In this document: one piece after another, positions 56,890-64,000 of the stretch
How positions within the stretch are numbered: the first letter of the stretch is position 1
How the letters are laid out: every line of letters begins with the position of its first letter
NCBI GenBank assembly: GCA_040285825.1
Contig: JAUPSS010000004.1
Location: forward strand, 6,393,658-6,457,657
Length of the DNA stretch: 64,000 nucleotides
Reading direction: 5' to 3'
From: Eukaryota sp. TZLM1-RC
Taxonomy: Eukaryota; Metamonada: BaSk clade
Notes under the pieces: model-generated
Told to the model about the DNA's origin: nothing
The model's input: the letters and a program-made list of their open reading frames with translations, nothing else
The model's database searches: none
Made by a program: the position numbers and the translations under genes

Positions 56890-57935
56890 TGGGGTATTTT
56901 GCGTTCTTTTTTTACAAATGATGAAATTAATTACAAGAAAAATAATTCGGAGTGGAACTCAATAGCTGACATTCAACATATGAGTCCAGAAGAACAAGTA
57001 TTTTGGTCACATTCTTTGAATTTGATAGACTATTTAGTAAAAAGGGCTACAAATTTAACAACACCATGAAAACTGATGGTTTTGCAGCTTGTATTGAGCT
57101 AGCAAGAGAGGATTGTATTGGCATGTCCTTCAAGCCTGATAGTGCAAAGTTTGCAACCACTGAAAACTATTTGGATGATTTGGATGTCGACTAAAATGAG
57201 ATAAACATTATGGGTGGCTGAAATTAACAGAGTTGGAGTGGTCAAGGGTATCGAAAGTTCACCAAAAATTCAGAAAATTGAAAAACAAAGAGTTTATTTT
57301 ACAAAATGGAATCACAGTAGAAGAAAAAGAAGCTACATCATCAAAAGAATCATCAAAAATTTCCATTTATAATAATTTCTATTCTCATGTTGCTTCCAAG
57401 CTGACAAACATAACATTTACATTTGATTATTACTGTTTAATGATATGGCGCATTCAAAAAATGCAAAACAATGTCAATCATCAGAAAACAGAGGCTAAGT
57501 TTATTAAAAAGAATGGCCGAGAAGCAGTGGAAGCAAGAAGACATTATCCTAATATTTGGTGACAATGGCAATAAGAGAAAAAATTTAAAGCATCATCGAT
57601 CAAGTAGAGGAGTTTGATGGAGAAATTTCTTTAAGAGAAATGGTTATACAGTATGTTTGGTTGATGAGAGAAACACATCTTCAAAATGTCCAACTTGTTA
57701 TAACCCAGTAAATGTATTTCTTGATGTTGAGAATCCTAGACCATGGATGAGAGAGAAGTGCCCTACTGTAAAATGTCATGCTTTGTTAAGATGTCGATCT
57801 GAAGTTTGTACAGAAGAATGTGATGAAAAGGACAAGGTATGGAATCGTAACAAGTTAGCATGTATCAACATCAAGGCAATTGTAGATTATTTGGTAGAGG
57901 ATAGTGTTGGTGATATTCGTTCATATTTGTCTTAA
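56890..57935 (+). pseudogene. Fanzor pseudogene, lacking RuvC-I
   Basis: Pieces in order: S-P-E-E-Q-V-F-W, then (shifted) T-F-F-E-F-D-R-L-F-S-K-K-G-Y-K-F-N-N-T-M-K-T-D-G (57010-57090). The middle part follows, with F-D-Y-Y-C-L-M-I-W-R, then I-L-I-F-G-D-N-G-N-K-R-K (57545-57590), an in-frame TGA near 57616, and G-Y-T-V-C-L-V-D-E-R-N-T-S-S-K-C-P-T-C (RuvC-II Glu and first zinc pair). Next come a second Cys-rich part and WNRNKLACINI (RuvC-III, where the catalytic Asp is Asn). The RuvC-I D-P-G segment expected near 57200 is missing. Inactive by several criteria. It resembles the C-terminal scrap at 50280. Confidence 0.75.
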
Positions 57936-58036
57936 GTAGCCTTTTACTACAGTGAATCTGTAGCATTTTTGGATTTTTCCATACCATTGATATATCAAAA
58001 GAAAACAGGATGAATTGACTTTGTTTTTGTTCCTCA

Positions 58037-59245
58037 ATGTACCCACTTTTAATTTTATCTTTGCTGACAGTCTGCTCTTTAGCTTCTCCATACTCCGCCG
58101 AGGACTGGCCTGATGACGATTTTGCTGCATTCCAACTTTTTCAGTCCCGTTTTGAAAAACTTTATGCAACAGCTGATGAATTCAACTACAGATTCAACAT
58201 CTTCAAGGAGAATCGAATAACAGCAAAACTTGCAGATAAGTCAGATCCCCACGCCAGTTATGGCATCACCATGTTCTCCGATCTCACGCATGAAGAATTC
58301 CATAAGCGGTACCTCACCTTACGTCCTCACACTGCGAACTACAAGCCAACTGTCCAACCTACACCATTCAATCCTGATGGCCCTACTTTCGATTCACATG
58401 CCCACTACGACACTAACAAGAAAGTTCCTCCTATGTGGGATTGGCGATCGTCTATGGGAATGAGCATGGTTACTCCAGTTAAGAATCAAGGAAGTTGTGG
58501 AAGCTGCTGGTCATTTGCCGCTTGTGCTGCTGCTGAAAGTTTCCTCATGATTCACCCCAGAGGTAACGATCCCATTCCTGACGCTGACCCCAACCCTATT
58601 CCTGACATTGACGTTAACTCTCTCTCCACACAAGCCCTGGTTGATTGTGTGAAGGACACGTGTCACGGATGTAATGGGGGGTTACCCAGTCTTGCTTTTG
58701 AGAAGTTTGTCAAAATGGGATGGCATCATCCTGCGTACCTCCAATATCCTTATAAAGGAGTGGATAATCTTCCATGTATGGTCAAGTCAAAGCCAGGATT
58801 AGCAAAGAAGTACAAGGGTTATACTTTGGTTAATCCAAACTTTAATTGGACTCAATTCGATACTTCTGGTATTTCTGCTGAGGATTATTGTAAGGCAATT
58901 TACTTCAATTCACCTATCGCCACTGCTCTTGATGCTACTGGATTGCAGTTCTATACAGGAGGTGTTATCAGTACAGCTGCAATGTGTTCATGGAGAGTAA
59001 ATCATGCTGTGACAGCGGTGGGGTATGGTATAATGAGTGGTGCCGAGGATCAACCAAATCCTATCAACTGGAACATGATGGTTGCTATAGTGAAAAATTC
59101 TTGGGGAGAGCAGTTTGGGGAAGAAGGGTACTTTAGAATTTGGCTTACTGATCATATCTACCCAATCAACCCAGACGCCAAGAGTTGGGGGCTGTGTGGT
59201 ATTAGAAGATATGCCAGCTTTGCAAATGTTTGCAAGCAGTGTTAA
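58037..59245 (+). CDS. Secreted papain-family (C1A) cysteine protease
   Basis: 402 residues, no intron. The signal peptide is about residues 1-16 (Y-P-L-L-I-L-S-L-L-T-V-C-S-L-A). The I29 propeptide is about 25-100 (F-Q-L-F-Q-S-R-F-E-K-L-Y, then Y-R-F-N-I-F-K-E-N). The mature domain starts near W-D-W-R-S. The catalytic Cys is in NQGSCGSCWSF, the His in NHAVTAVGYG and the Asn in VKNSWGEQFGEEGYF. All are intact, with a G-C-N-G-G-L box. A 25-residue Asp/Pro insertion (D-P-I-P-D-A-D-P-N-P-I-P-D-I-D) after the catalytic helix is unusual for cathepsins. Likely a lysosomal or secreted digestive protease. A short 3' UTR contains AATAAA at about 59268. Confidence 0.92.
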   Translation: MYPLLILSLLTVCSLASPYSAEDWPDDDFAAFQLFQSRFEKLYATADEFNYRFNIFKENRITAKLADKSDPHASYGITMFSDLTHEEFHKRYLTLRPHTANYKPTVQPTPFNPDGPTFDSHAHYDTNKKVPPMWDWRSSMGMSMVTPVKNQGSCGSCWSFAACAAAESFLMIHPRGNDPIPDADPNPIPDIDVNSLSTQALVDCVKDTCHGCNGGLPSLAFEKFVKMGWHHPAYLQYPYKGVDNLPCMVKSKPGLAKKYKGYTLVNPNFNWTQFDTSGISAEDYCKAIYFNSPIATALDATGLQFYTGGVISTAAMCSWRVNHAVTAVGYGIMSGAEDQPNPINWNMMVAIVKNSWGEQFGEEGYFRIWLTDHIYPINPDAKSWGLCGIRRYASFANVCKQC

Positions 59246-59739
59246 TTGTTTTGTATATATGTCGTCAATAAATGAATTTCAATATTTCAATTTTTTCCAT
59301 TTAAATTAATTAAATTATGAATTATTTAGTTTGACCAACAATTTACTCAAATCGAAACGACTCTTTAATTTAGATAAAACTAACAAGGACTGTTATTAAG
59401 ATCATATTTATTTTCCACTGTGGACTTTTGCCTGATCTCATCTTTAACACCAATTACAGTGAAGAATCTCGTGGGCGAGAGATTTTGCAGCTTTTAGATT
59501 TTCTCTGTTTACAAAATACAGATGCATCCACGTTTTGTTTAATCCTAAAGTGAGTGTAGTTTATAAAATTACTCATTGTTCTTTAGTAACATAATAATAC
59601 ACTACATTTATACATTTTTGGCTGTACTAAATGTGTTCCTAATTGGACAACCTGTCCATTAACTGCATATTCCATTGCAGAATCATCTCTTACATGTACG
59701 CCAGTGGCAATGTGTGCGCAGAGGCGGTCCTTTTCAAAT
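59246..59739. other. 3' flank and spacer
   Basis: AT-rich. Nothing beyond the protease poly(A) region is recognised. Confidence 0.45.
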
Positions 59740-60075
59740 CGAATTCTATTGTTGAAATGAAATTCAAAACAACACTTTTTTAAAGATCCACAAAATTCAA
59801 ACTTGCAATTTCTCTTTTTGGCAATATTGGACCTTCAGGGTTGCACTTTTTTGAAAATTTCCAAAAAGTGTTACTGAATAGGTCTGGTAAAACAATGAAC
59901 TCCACTTTCTGGTTAAATAGAATTGTTTTTTGCATTTTCAAGTCTATTCCAACAATGATTTCAAAGGCACTTTTAGCTATTGGTGTAGAATATGAACGTA
60001 ATGCTGTGAGTAGGTTCAGTAATAGTGACGCTTGTTTGGAGGATATTGAATTCTAGATGGTTATTTTTATCTCAA
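59740..60075 (+). mobile_element. Family B retrotransposon tail
   Basis: The frames end F-W-L-N-R-I-V-F-C-I-F-K-S-I-P-T-M-I-S-K-A-L-L...L-E-D-I-E-F, homologous to the other family B C-termini. It is preceded by a shifted F-G-N-I-G-P-S-G-L-H-F segment. Confidence 0.65.
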
Positions 60076-60544
60076 TAAATATTCCAGTTTTTAAAAAAAT
60101 TCAAATATTCATGAAAATATTTGTGAATTGCGATTACTATTATCTACTGATTTCAAGGTTCTCAAAATAATGAAACCAAGAATTAAAAAAATTGATGTTT
60201 ACTGAACTTGTTTATGATTCTCAAATATTGTCATTTTTCCCAAAAGTTGAAATCGTTAAGCTTTACGAAAGGTCCAAATTTCAGTTAAGATTACATGTAG
60301 AAAAAAATAATTATAGCTTTGACATAACTATCAAATCTCAAATATTTAGAGCCTATTTATTCTTTTAAAAAAGAACAATTACCCACTTCACTAATGAAGT
60401 TATTGATTAAACAATGTGGTATTGAGGTGACTGATTTGTGCTGTTCTAAAAAAACAAAAGCGTTGTTTTTGGGCTATCTATTTGCAACAGAATTTGTTTT
60501 ATAGAATAAATTGATTTATCGAATAACGAATAAATAATCATCAA
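60076..60544. other. AT-rich spacer between two inverted retrotransposon tails
   Basis: No gene is supported. Contains A/T runs and is probably 3' flanking DNA of the two insertions. Confidence 0.4.
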
Positions 60545-60815
60545 AAACACAACTAAAACTCCACATCCTCAAAATCTGTCTCTCCCAAATCAAAACAATT
60601 ACTTGCTGAAGATTCAAAAATTTTACCAAAAGAAGAAAGTGAATCAGAAATTAATTTCACCATTCCCTTATATGTTGAAAACACAATCCCGTCTTGCCAG
60701 TTAACACGATTGAAAATTCTTCCAGTTCTTTCCTTTATAACTACGCTGAAATTTTCAAGGAAAGCCAAAGCAGCCTTATCTAAAGAACTGAGCAAGGAAA
60801 AACAAAGGGACATAA
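60545..60815 (-). mobile_element. Family B retrotransposon tail (minus)
   Basis: An 86-codon frame with A-A-L-A-F-L-E-N-F-S-V-V-I-K, N-W-Q-D-G-I-V-F-S-T-Y-K-G-M-V and D-F-E-D-V-E-F-stop. It is nearly the same at its 3' end as the copy at 61685, so the two are close relatives. Confidence 0.7.
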
Positions 60816-60899
60816 ATTATATTGGACGTGAGAATTTTCATGTACAGAAGAATTAGGGTTCGTATATTTAGCAATTTTTTATTTTTTGCAGGGCAGTAT

Positions 60900-61640
60900 G
60901 GTGGCGAAACATCGTCTGTTCCAGTTGCTGACGTCAAAAACACTGAGGCATACTAATCCTATTTGCGTACCCTTGGTCCTAGCACTGCCAGGAAACGGAA
61001 AGTGAATTCCAAGTCCAACTCTGAGACTAATTCCCCTGCAGTAAATTTTTATAGTTCTCTTACCAAATCTAAGGGAAACAAAAGGTAGTGTTGTAATGTA
61101 TACTTACCTAGTGATGGTCTTTATAAGTGCTAGGGAATTATCTTTTTTCTTGATTAACTTTATACTTTTATAAGCATCATTTTGAATCTAAAGTCGATGA
61201 TGCAGTGAAAGATCAACCATTCTATATGTCAAAGTCACACAAAATTGTGTCCTATTTGAAACCATCTTTCTCTCGTTTGTTTGAAGACACTTTGAATTCT
61301 TTTGTTCCAAACAGATGTGATTTAATGCTTGAAGGTCTTGAAGGAATAACGATCATTACTAATGTGAGATCCACTGATGTGTGTGATGGTGATTATGTAC
61401 TGTTAGCTCAGTAAAAATGCAACAATTTTTTTTAGTTGCTGAGAAATCTGAAACACATTTTTAGAGCAAAGTTGGTTTCCTTGAATACCGAATCTCAGTC
61501 ATTATTTCCCTTGTCCATTGACATTCTGCTTACACAACTTTCTTGGACTTATTGCTTTGTCATTCTCAGATCATTTTGATAAAGATGTGAAACGTCTAAT
61601 AGGAAGATTTTTTGCTAATGTTTTTCACAGAATGTTCTGG
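60900..61640 (+). mobile_element. Family B retrotransposon endonuclease region
   Basis: Frames encode D-D-A-V-K-D-Q-P-F, N-R-C-D-L-M-L-E-G-L-E-G...N-V-R-S-T-D-V-C-D and K-L-V-S-L-N-T-E-S-Q-S, collinear with 39255-39735. The upstream part (60900-61090) is a Lys/Ser-rich open stretch that may be linker sequence. Several stops. Confidence 0.6.
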
Positions 61641-61684
61641 AAGAGTTTTTTTATTCACTTAATAAGGAATATGAAAACATAAAA

Positions 61685-61895
61685 TGCACAACTAAAACTC
61701 CACATCCTCAAAACCTGCCTCCCCTACATCGAAACAATTAATTGCTGAAGATTCAGAAAATTTCCCAAAAGAAGAGAGTGAATCACAAATTATTATCACC
61801 ATTCCCTTAAAAATAGAAAATACAATCCTGTTTTGCCAGTAAAAATGATTGAAAATTCCTCCAGTCCATTCCTTTACAACAACATTCTTCACAGA
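61685..61895 (-). mobile_element. Family B retrotransposon tail (minus)
   Basis: A 66-codon frame Y-W-Q-N-R-I-V-F-S-I-F-K-G-M-V-I-I-I-C-D-S-L-S-S-F-G-K...F-E-D-V-E-F-stop, matching 60545-60815. Confidence 0.7.
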
Positions 61896-62045
61896 ATTGT
61901 CTGTCCATTCTAATAAAGCTGTTGTTCTTTTACTATTTACTACTATATTATCTTTTGGACAATTTTATGAGAGAAAAGCTTGCAATTAATATTTTTTTTG
62001 AGTGATTTGGGGTATGAAGATATAGAATTTTAATTTTGTTGTGTA
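61896..62045 (+). mobile_element. Short family B tail remnant
   Basis: The plus strand reads A-L-L-L-F...G-Q-F-Y-E-R-K-A and ends ...GAAGATATAGAATTTTAA, paralleling the tail at 31290-31425. Head-to-head with the previous copy. Confidence 0.5.
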
Positions 62046-62371
62046 GTTTACTTAAAAAATAATTTCTGTTTAAGTAGAACAAAAATGCAAGAAAAAAGAT
62101 AATATTAATTTAATCTCATGCCATGGACTACTACACAAAACAAATGATGACTCGGAATAATGTTAACTAAAGTTCTCGTGCTCCAAACAGATAAAGGATA
62201 CACACTCTGACATTCAAGATTATTGTAGGCCAATGGTATTGCGAAATTCTCTAAATGTTGAAAATAGGTCTTGAGCAGTATTTATTTAATGAGCATGGAT
62301 AGAAACATTTGTTTAAGGAGTTATTCTACTCACCTCACTATAACTAACTATCAACCATTATGTGTTGTTTT
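62046..62371. other. Spacer
   Basis: No gene recognised. Confidence 0.4.
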
Positions 62372-62545
62372 TTATACCATGACCTTAAACATACCAAACA
62401 TCTTGTAGTATCTTGGTTGAGTTTCAGAAGCATCATCGTAATATCTGTTCGGAACAATTGACATGGGTACAGCAAAGTTTCTTATATCCGAGAATCGTCG
62501 AGGTTCTTGAATTTGTTCTATGTCAACAACAGGAATATTGGACAT
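62372..62545 (-). CDS. Hypothetical small protein or first exon
   Basis: The 57-codon frame begins M-S-N-I-P-V-V-D-I-E-Q-I-Q-E-P-R-R-F and has coding character through N-R-Y-Y-D-D-A-S-E-T-Q-P-R-Y-Y-K-M-F. At that point the DNA reads GGTATGTTTAAGG, a plausible 5' splice site like those proven elsewhere in the window. The real protein may therefore continue in another exon that I could not place. No family is recognised. Confidence 0.35.
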   Translation of the reverse strand: MSNIPVVDIEQIQEPRRFSDIRNFAVPMSIVPNRYYDDASETQPRYYKMFGMFKVMV

Positions 62546-62740
62546 TGCTAACAGAATAGATAAGAGTTACAAAAGAAAAAACGGTGTCTTTATTACAGGT
62601 CTAGAATGTACAATCTTTACAAGAGATGATGATTGATGTTAGATACAAGTTGTTGGTTTATTAAGGATCAACAACGCAGTTTTGACATGTTTTTGAAAAA
62701 TAGGAGAGGAAGAGGTTTTATGCCGCAAGTTGACGAATGT

Positions 62741-62812
62741 GAGTCGACTTGACTCATTTGAACAATAAGTGACTGGACTCGACTCATGAGTTGACTCAAC
62801 TCAAATGGAAAT
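62741..62812. repeat. Clustered GACTC/GAGTC motifs
   Basis: GAGTCGACTTGACTC, GACTCGACTCATGAGTTGAC and neighbours repeat the 5-mer GACTC and its complement about eight times in 70 bases, about 60 bases before a start codon. It may be simple-sequence expansion or a cluster of binding sites (bZIP-like TGACTCA half-sites). Confidence 0.45.
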
Positions 62813-62872
62813 CCTACTGGAAAATCATTCCATGATTCATTAAATTCTCCTTGCTACCTACTATATTGTTTA

Positions 62873-64000
62873 ATGCCACGGTCGCCACCTCTGCGACAAG
62901 TGTCGTCTAGGAAAAGTCGTTCCGCCCAACCTCGATCAGAAGTGCTTCAACGCATGTTGGAGTCTTCTTCGCAGACTCTTCGACAACGAGCATCTTCTGT
63001 ATACGAAAATCATGTGTCAGCTGCCCTTGCTGAGCTTAACCATGCCAACACTGTTGCTACAGCTCCGAAAGTTCAACCTAAACCAACAAACCAACTTCCC
63101 AAACCCGGTACTTCCACTCGTGCCAACTCCATTCAGGTGGAACTACCCCCTCCATCTACCTCGACTTTCTCTACATCAATTCATCCTCCACCAGAAATGC
63201 ATGAGGTAAGGGTTCATCAACCCTACCAAGCTAAATCCCGCCAAGAACGCCGCGCCCCTTTTCCTCCTGTACCATCCATGCCAGCCACTGCCCCTGTCTA
63301 TCATCCACCTTCAACTCCTATTGTCTACCAAAGAGATGATACGCTGAGGATTGACGAAACTTCTGAGGCTGCTAAACGTCCACAAACTCCAAAAAAGTCG
63401 CCAAAAAGTGCTTCTAATCGGAATAAACCTAGTTTAGAGGAGTCACTTGACCAGGAATTCAGTGAAAATGGAGATTTTGATGCCAATGTGGCTCTTGAAG
63501 ATACCCCTGAGCCTTCTAAACGTCCAAAAACTCCAAAAAAGTCGCCAAAAAGTGCTTCTAATCGGAATAAACCTAGTTTAGAGGAGTCACTTGACCAGGA
63601 CTTCAGTGAAAATGGAGATTTTGATGCCAATGTGGCTCTTGAAGATACCCCTGAGCCTTCTAAACGTCCAAAAACTCCAAAAAAGTCGCCAAAAAGTGCT
63701 TCTAATCGGAATAAACCTAGTTTAGAGGAGTCACTTGACCAGGACTTCAGTGAAAATGGAGATTTTGATGCAAGTCTGGCACTTGAAGATACCCCTGAGC
63801 CTTCTAAACGTCCAAAAACTCCAAAAAAGTCGCCAAAAAGTGCTTCTAATCGGAATAAACCTAGTTTAGAGGAGCCACTTGACCAGGACTTCAGTGAAAA
63901 TGGAGATTTTGATGCCAATGTGGCTCTTGAAGATACCCCTGAGCCTTCTAAACGTCCAAAAACTCCAAAAAAGTCGCCAAAAAGTGCTTCTAATCGGAAT
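62873..64000 (+). CDS. Disordered Ser/Thr-Pro-rich protein with 48-residue tandem repeats (3' end beyond window)
   Basis: An unbroken frame of 376 codons runs from ATG 62873 (MPRSPPLRQVSSRKSRS) to the window edge. The N-terminal 165 residues are Pro/Ser/Gln-rich and basic. From 63371 a 144-bp unit repeats 4.4 times with only a few base changes. Each encodes K-R-P-K-T-P-K-K-S-P-K-S-A-S-N-R-N-K-P-S, then an acidic L-E-E-S-L-D-Q-D-F-S-E-N-G-D-F-D and E-D-T-P-E-P. The (S/T)-P-x-K pairs are proline-directed kinase sites and the unit alternates basic and acidic halves. No known family; a chromatin, cytoskeletal or spacer role would be guesswork. Base composition is richer in G+C than the neighbours. 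Confidence 0.7.
   Translation, partial: MPRSPPLRQVSSRKSRSAQPRSEVLQRMLESSSQTLRQRASSVYENHVSAALAELNHANTVATAPKVQPKPTNQLPKPGTSTRANSIQVELPPPSTSTFSTSIHPPPEMHEVRVHQPYQAKSRQERRAPFPPVPSMPATAPVYHPPSTPIVYQRDDTLRIDETSEAAKRPQTPKKSPKSASNRNKPSLEESLDQEFSENGDFDANVALEDTPEPSKRPKTPKKSPKSASNRNKPSLEESLDQDFSENGDFDANVALEDTPEPSKRPKTPKKSPKSASNRNKPSLEESLDQDFSENGDFDASLALEDTPEPSKRPKTPKKSPKSASNRNKPSLEEPLDQDFSENGDFDANVALEDTPEPSKRPKTPKKSPKSASNRN
63371..64000 (+). repeat. 144-bp coding tandem repeat
   Basis: Units start at 63371, 63515, 63659, 63803 and 63947 (period 144). Differences between units are single bases (for example CACAAACTCC for CAAAAACTCC in unit 1), so the array was recently expanded or homogenised. Confidence 0.9.

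Noticed and set aside
63325-63918. 197-codon minus-strand repeat ORF
   Set aside because: It is the complement of the in-frame tandem repeats of the plus-strand gene, which has the better start, longer frame and consistent N-terminus.
1-64000. CRISPR array or bacterial operon structure
   Set aside because: No spaced short repeats with unique spacers were seen, and spliceosomal introns and eukaryotic genes exclude a bacterial source.

Overview
The window is nuclear DNA of an AT-rich, unicellular, probably flagellated eukaryote. The species cannot be named from sequence. Evidence for a eukaryote: kinesin-9, katanin-like AAA, ESCRT-III, DHHC and RNF213-type genes, a tRNA with eukaryotic A and B boxes, and three spliceosomal introns of only 28, 29 and 34 nt, all GT...TAG. 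Kinesin-9, a SPATA4-type CH-like protein and a KATNAL2-type protein are typical of organisms that build axonemes. Genes end in TAA, TAG and TGA, and an 11.9 kb open frame has no internal stops, so the nuclear code is standard.

Layout. 1-4.5 kb: a CPBP-type membrane protease running off the left edge, a hAT transposase scrap, a tRNA-Pro(CGG), and three pieces of a non-LTR retrotransposon (family A). 4.8-7.1 kb: kinesin-9. 7.1-10.8 kb: no convincing gene. 10.8-22.7 kb: one intronless gene for a 3962-residue RNF213-like protein. 23.3-24.0 kb: a cyclase (kynurenine-formamidase-like) gene. 27.2-28.6 kb: KATNAL2-like AAA ATPase. 28.9-31.7 kb: the longest retrotransposon copy. 32.2-33.2 kb: a small RRM protein and a low-complexity protein. 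33.2-39.7 kb: a nest of mobile elements: a Fanzor (eukaryotic TnpB) pseudogene split by a complete 1601-bp LTR element, a family B DNA-polymerase exonuclease fragment, a retrotransposon C-terminus and an Ulp1-like protease fragment. 40.1-42.1 kb: RCC1/LRR-like protein. 42.2-44.6 kb: retrotransposon tails of both families. 44.8-48.7 kb: divergent WDR55 and SPATA4/HEAT-like genes. 50.3-54.4 kb: a Fanzor C-terminal scrap, a TIR element with a CCHC-knuckle ORF, and a nearly full-length Fanzor pseudogene. 54.6-56.4 kb: convergent DHHC palmitoyltransferase and CHMP6/Vps20. 56.6-57.9 kb: two more Fanzor remnants. 58.0-59.2 kb: secreted papain-like protease. 59.7-62.0 kb: five retrotransposon tails in alternating orientation. 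62.9-64.0 kb: the start of a gene with perfect-frame 144-bp tandem repeats.

The housekeeping genes do not form a pathway. They are single units with short spacers, and three on the minus strand share a TTATCTGTAAGAATG-like motif at the start codon, probably a core promoter or initiator. The rest of the DNA is a graveyard of at least five Fanzor loci, two or more families of RT plus restriction-like-endonuclease retrotransposons, and smaller DNA and LTR elements. Most copies are 5'-truncated and inserted into one another.
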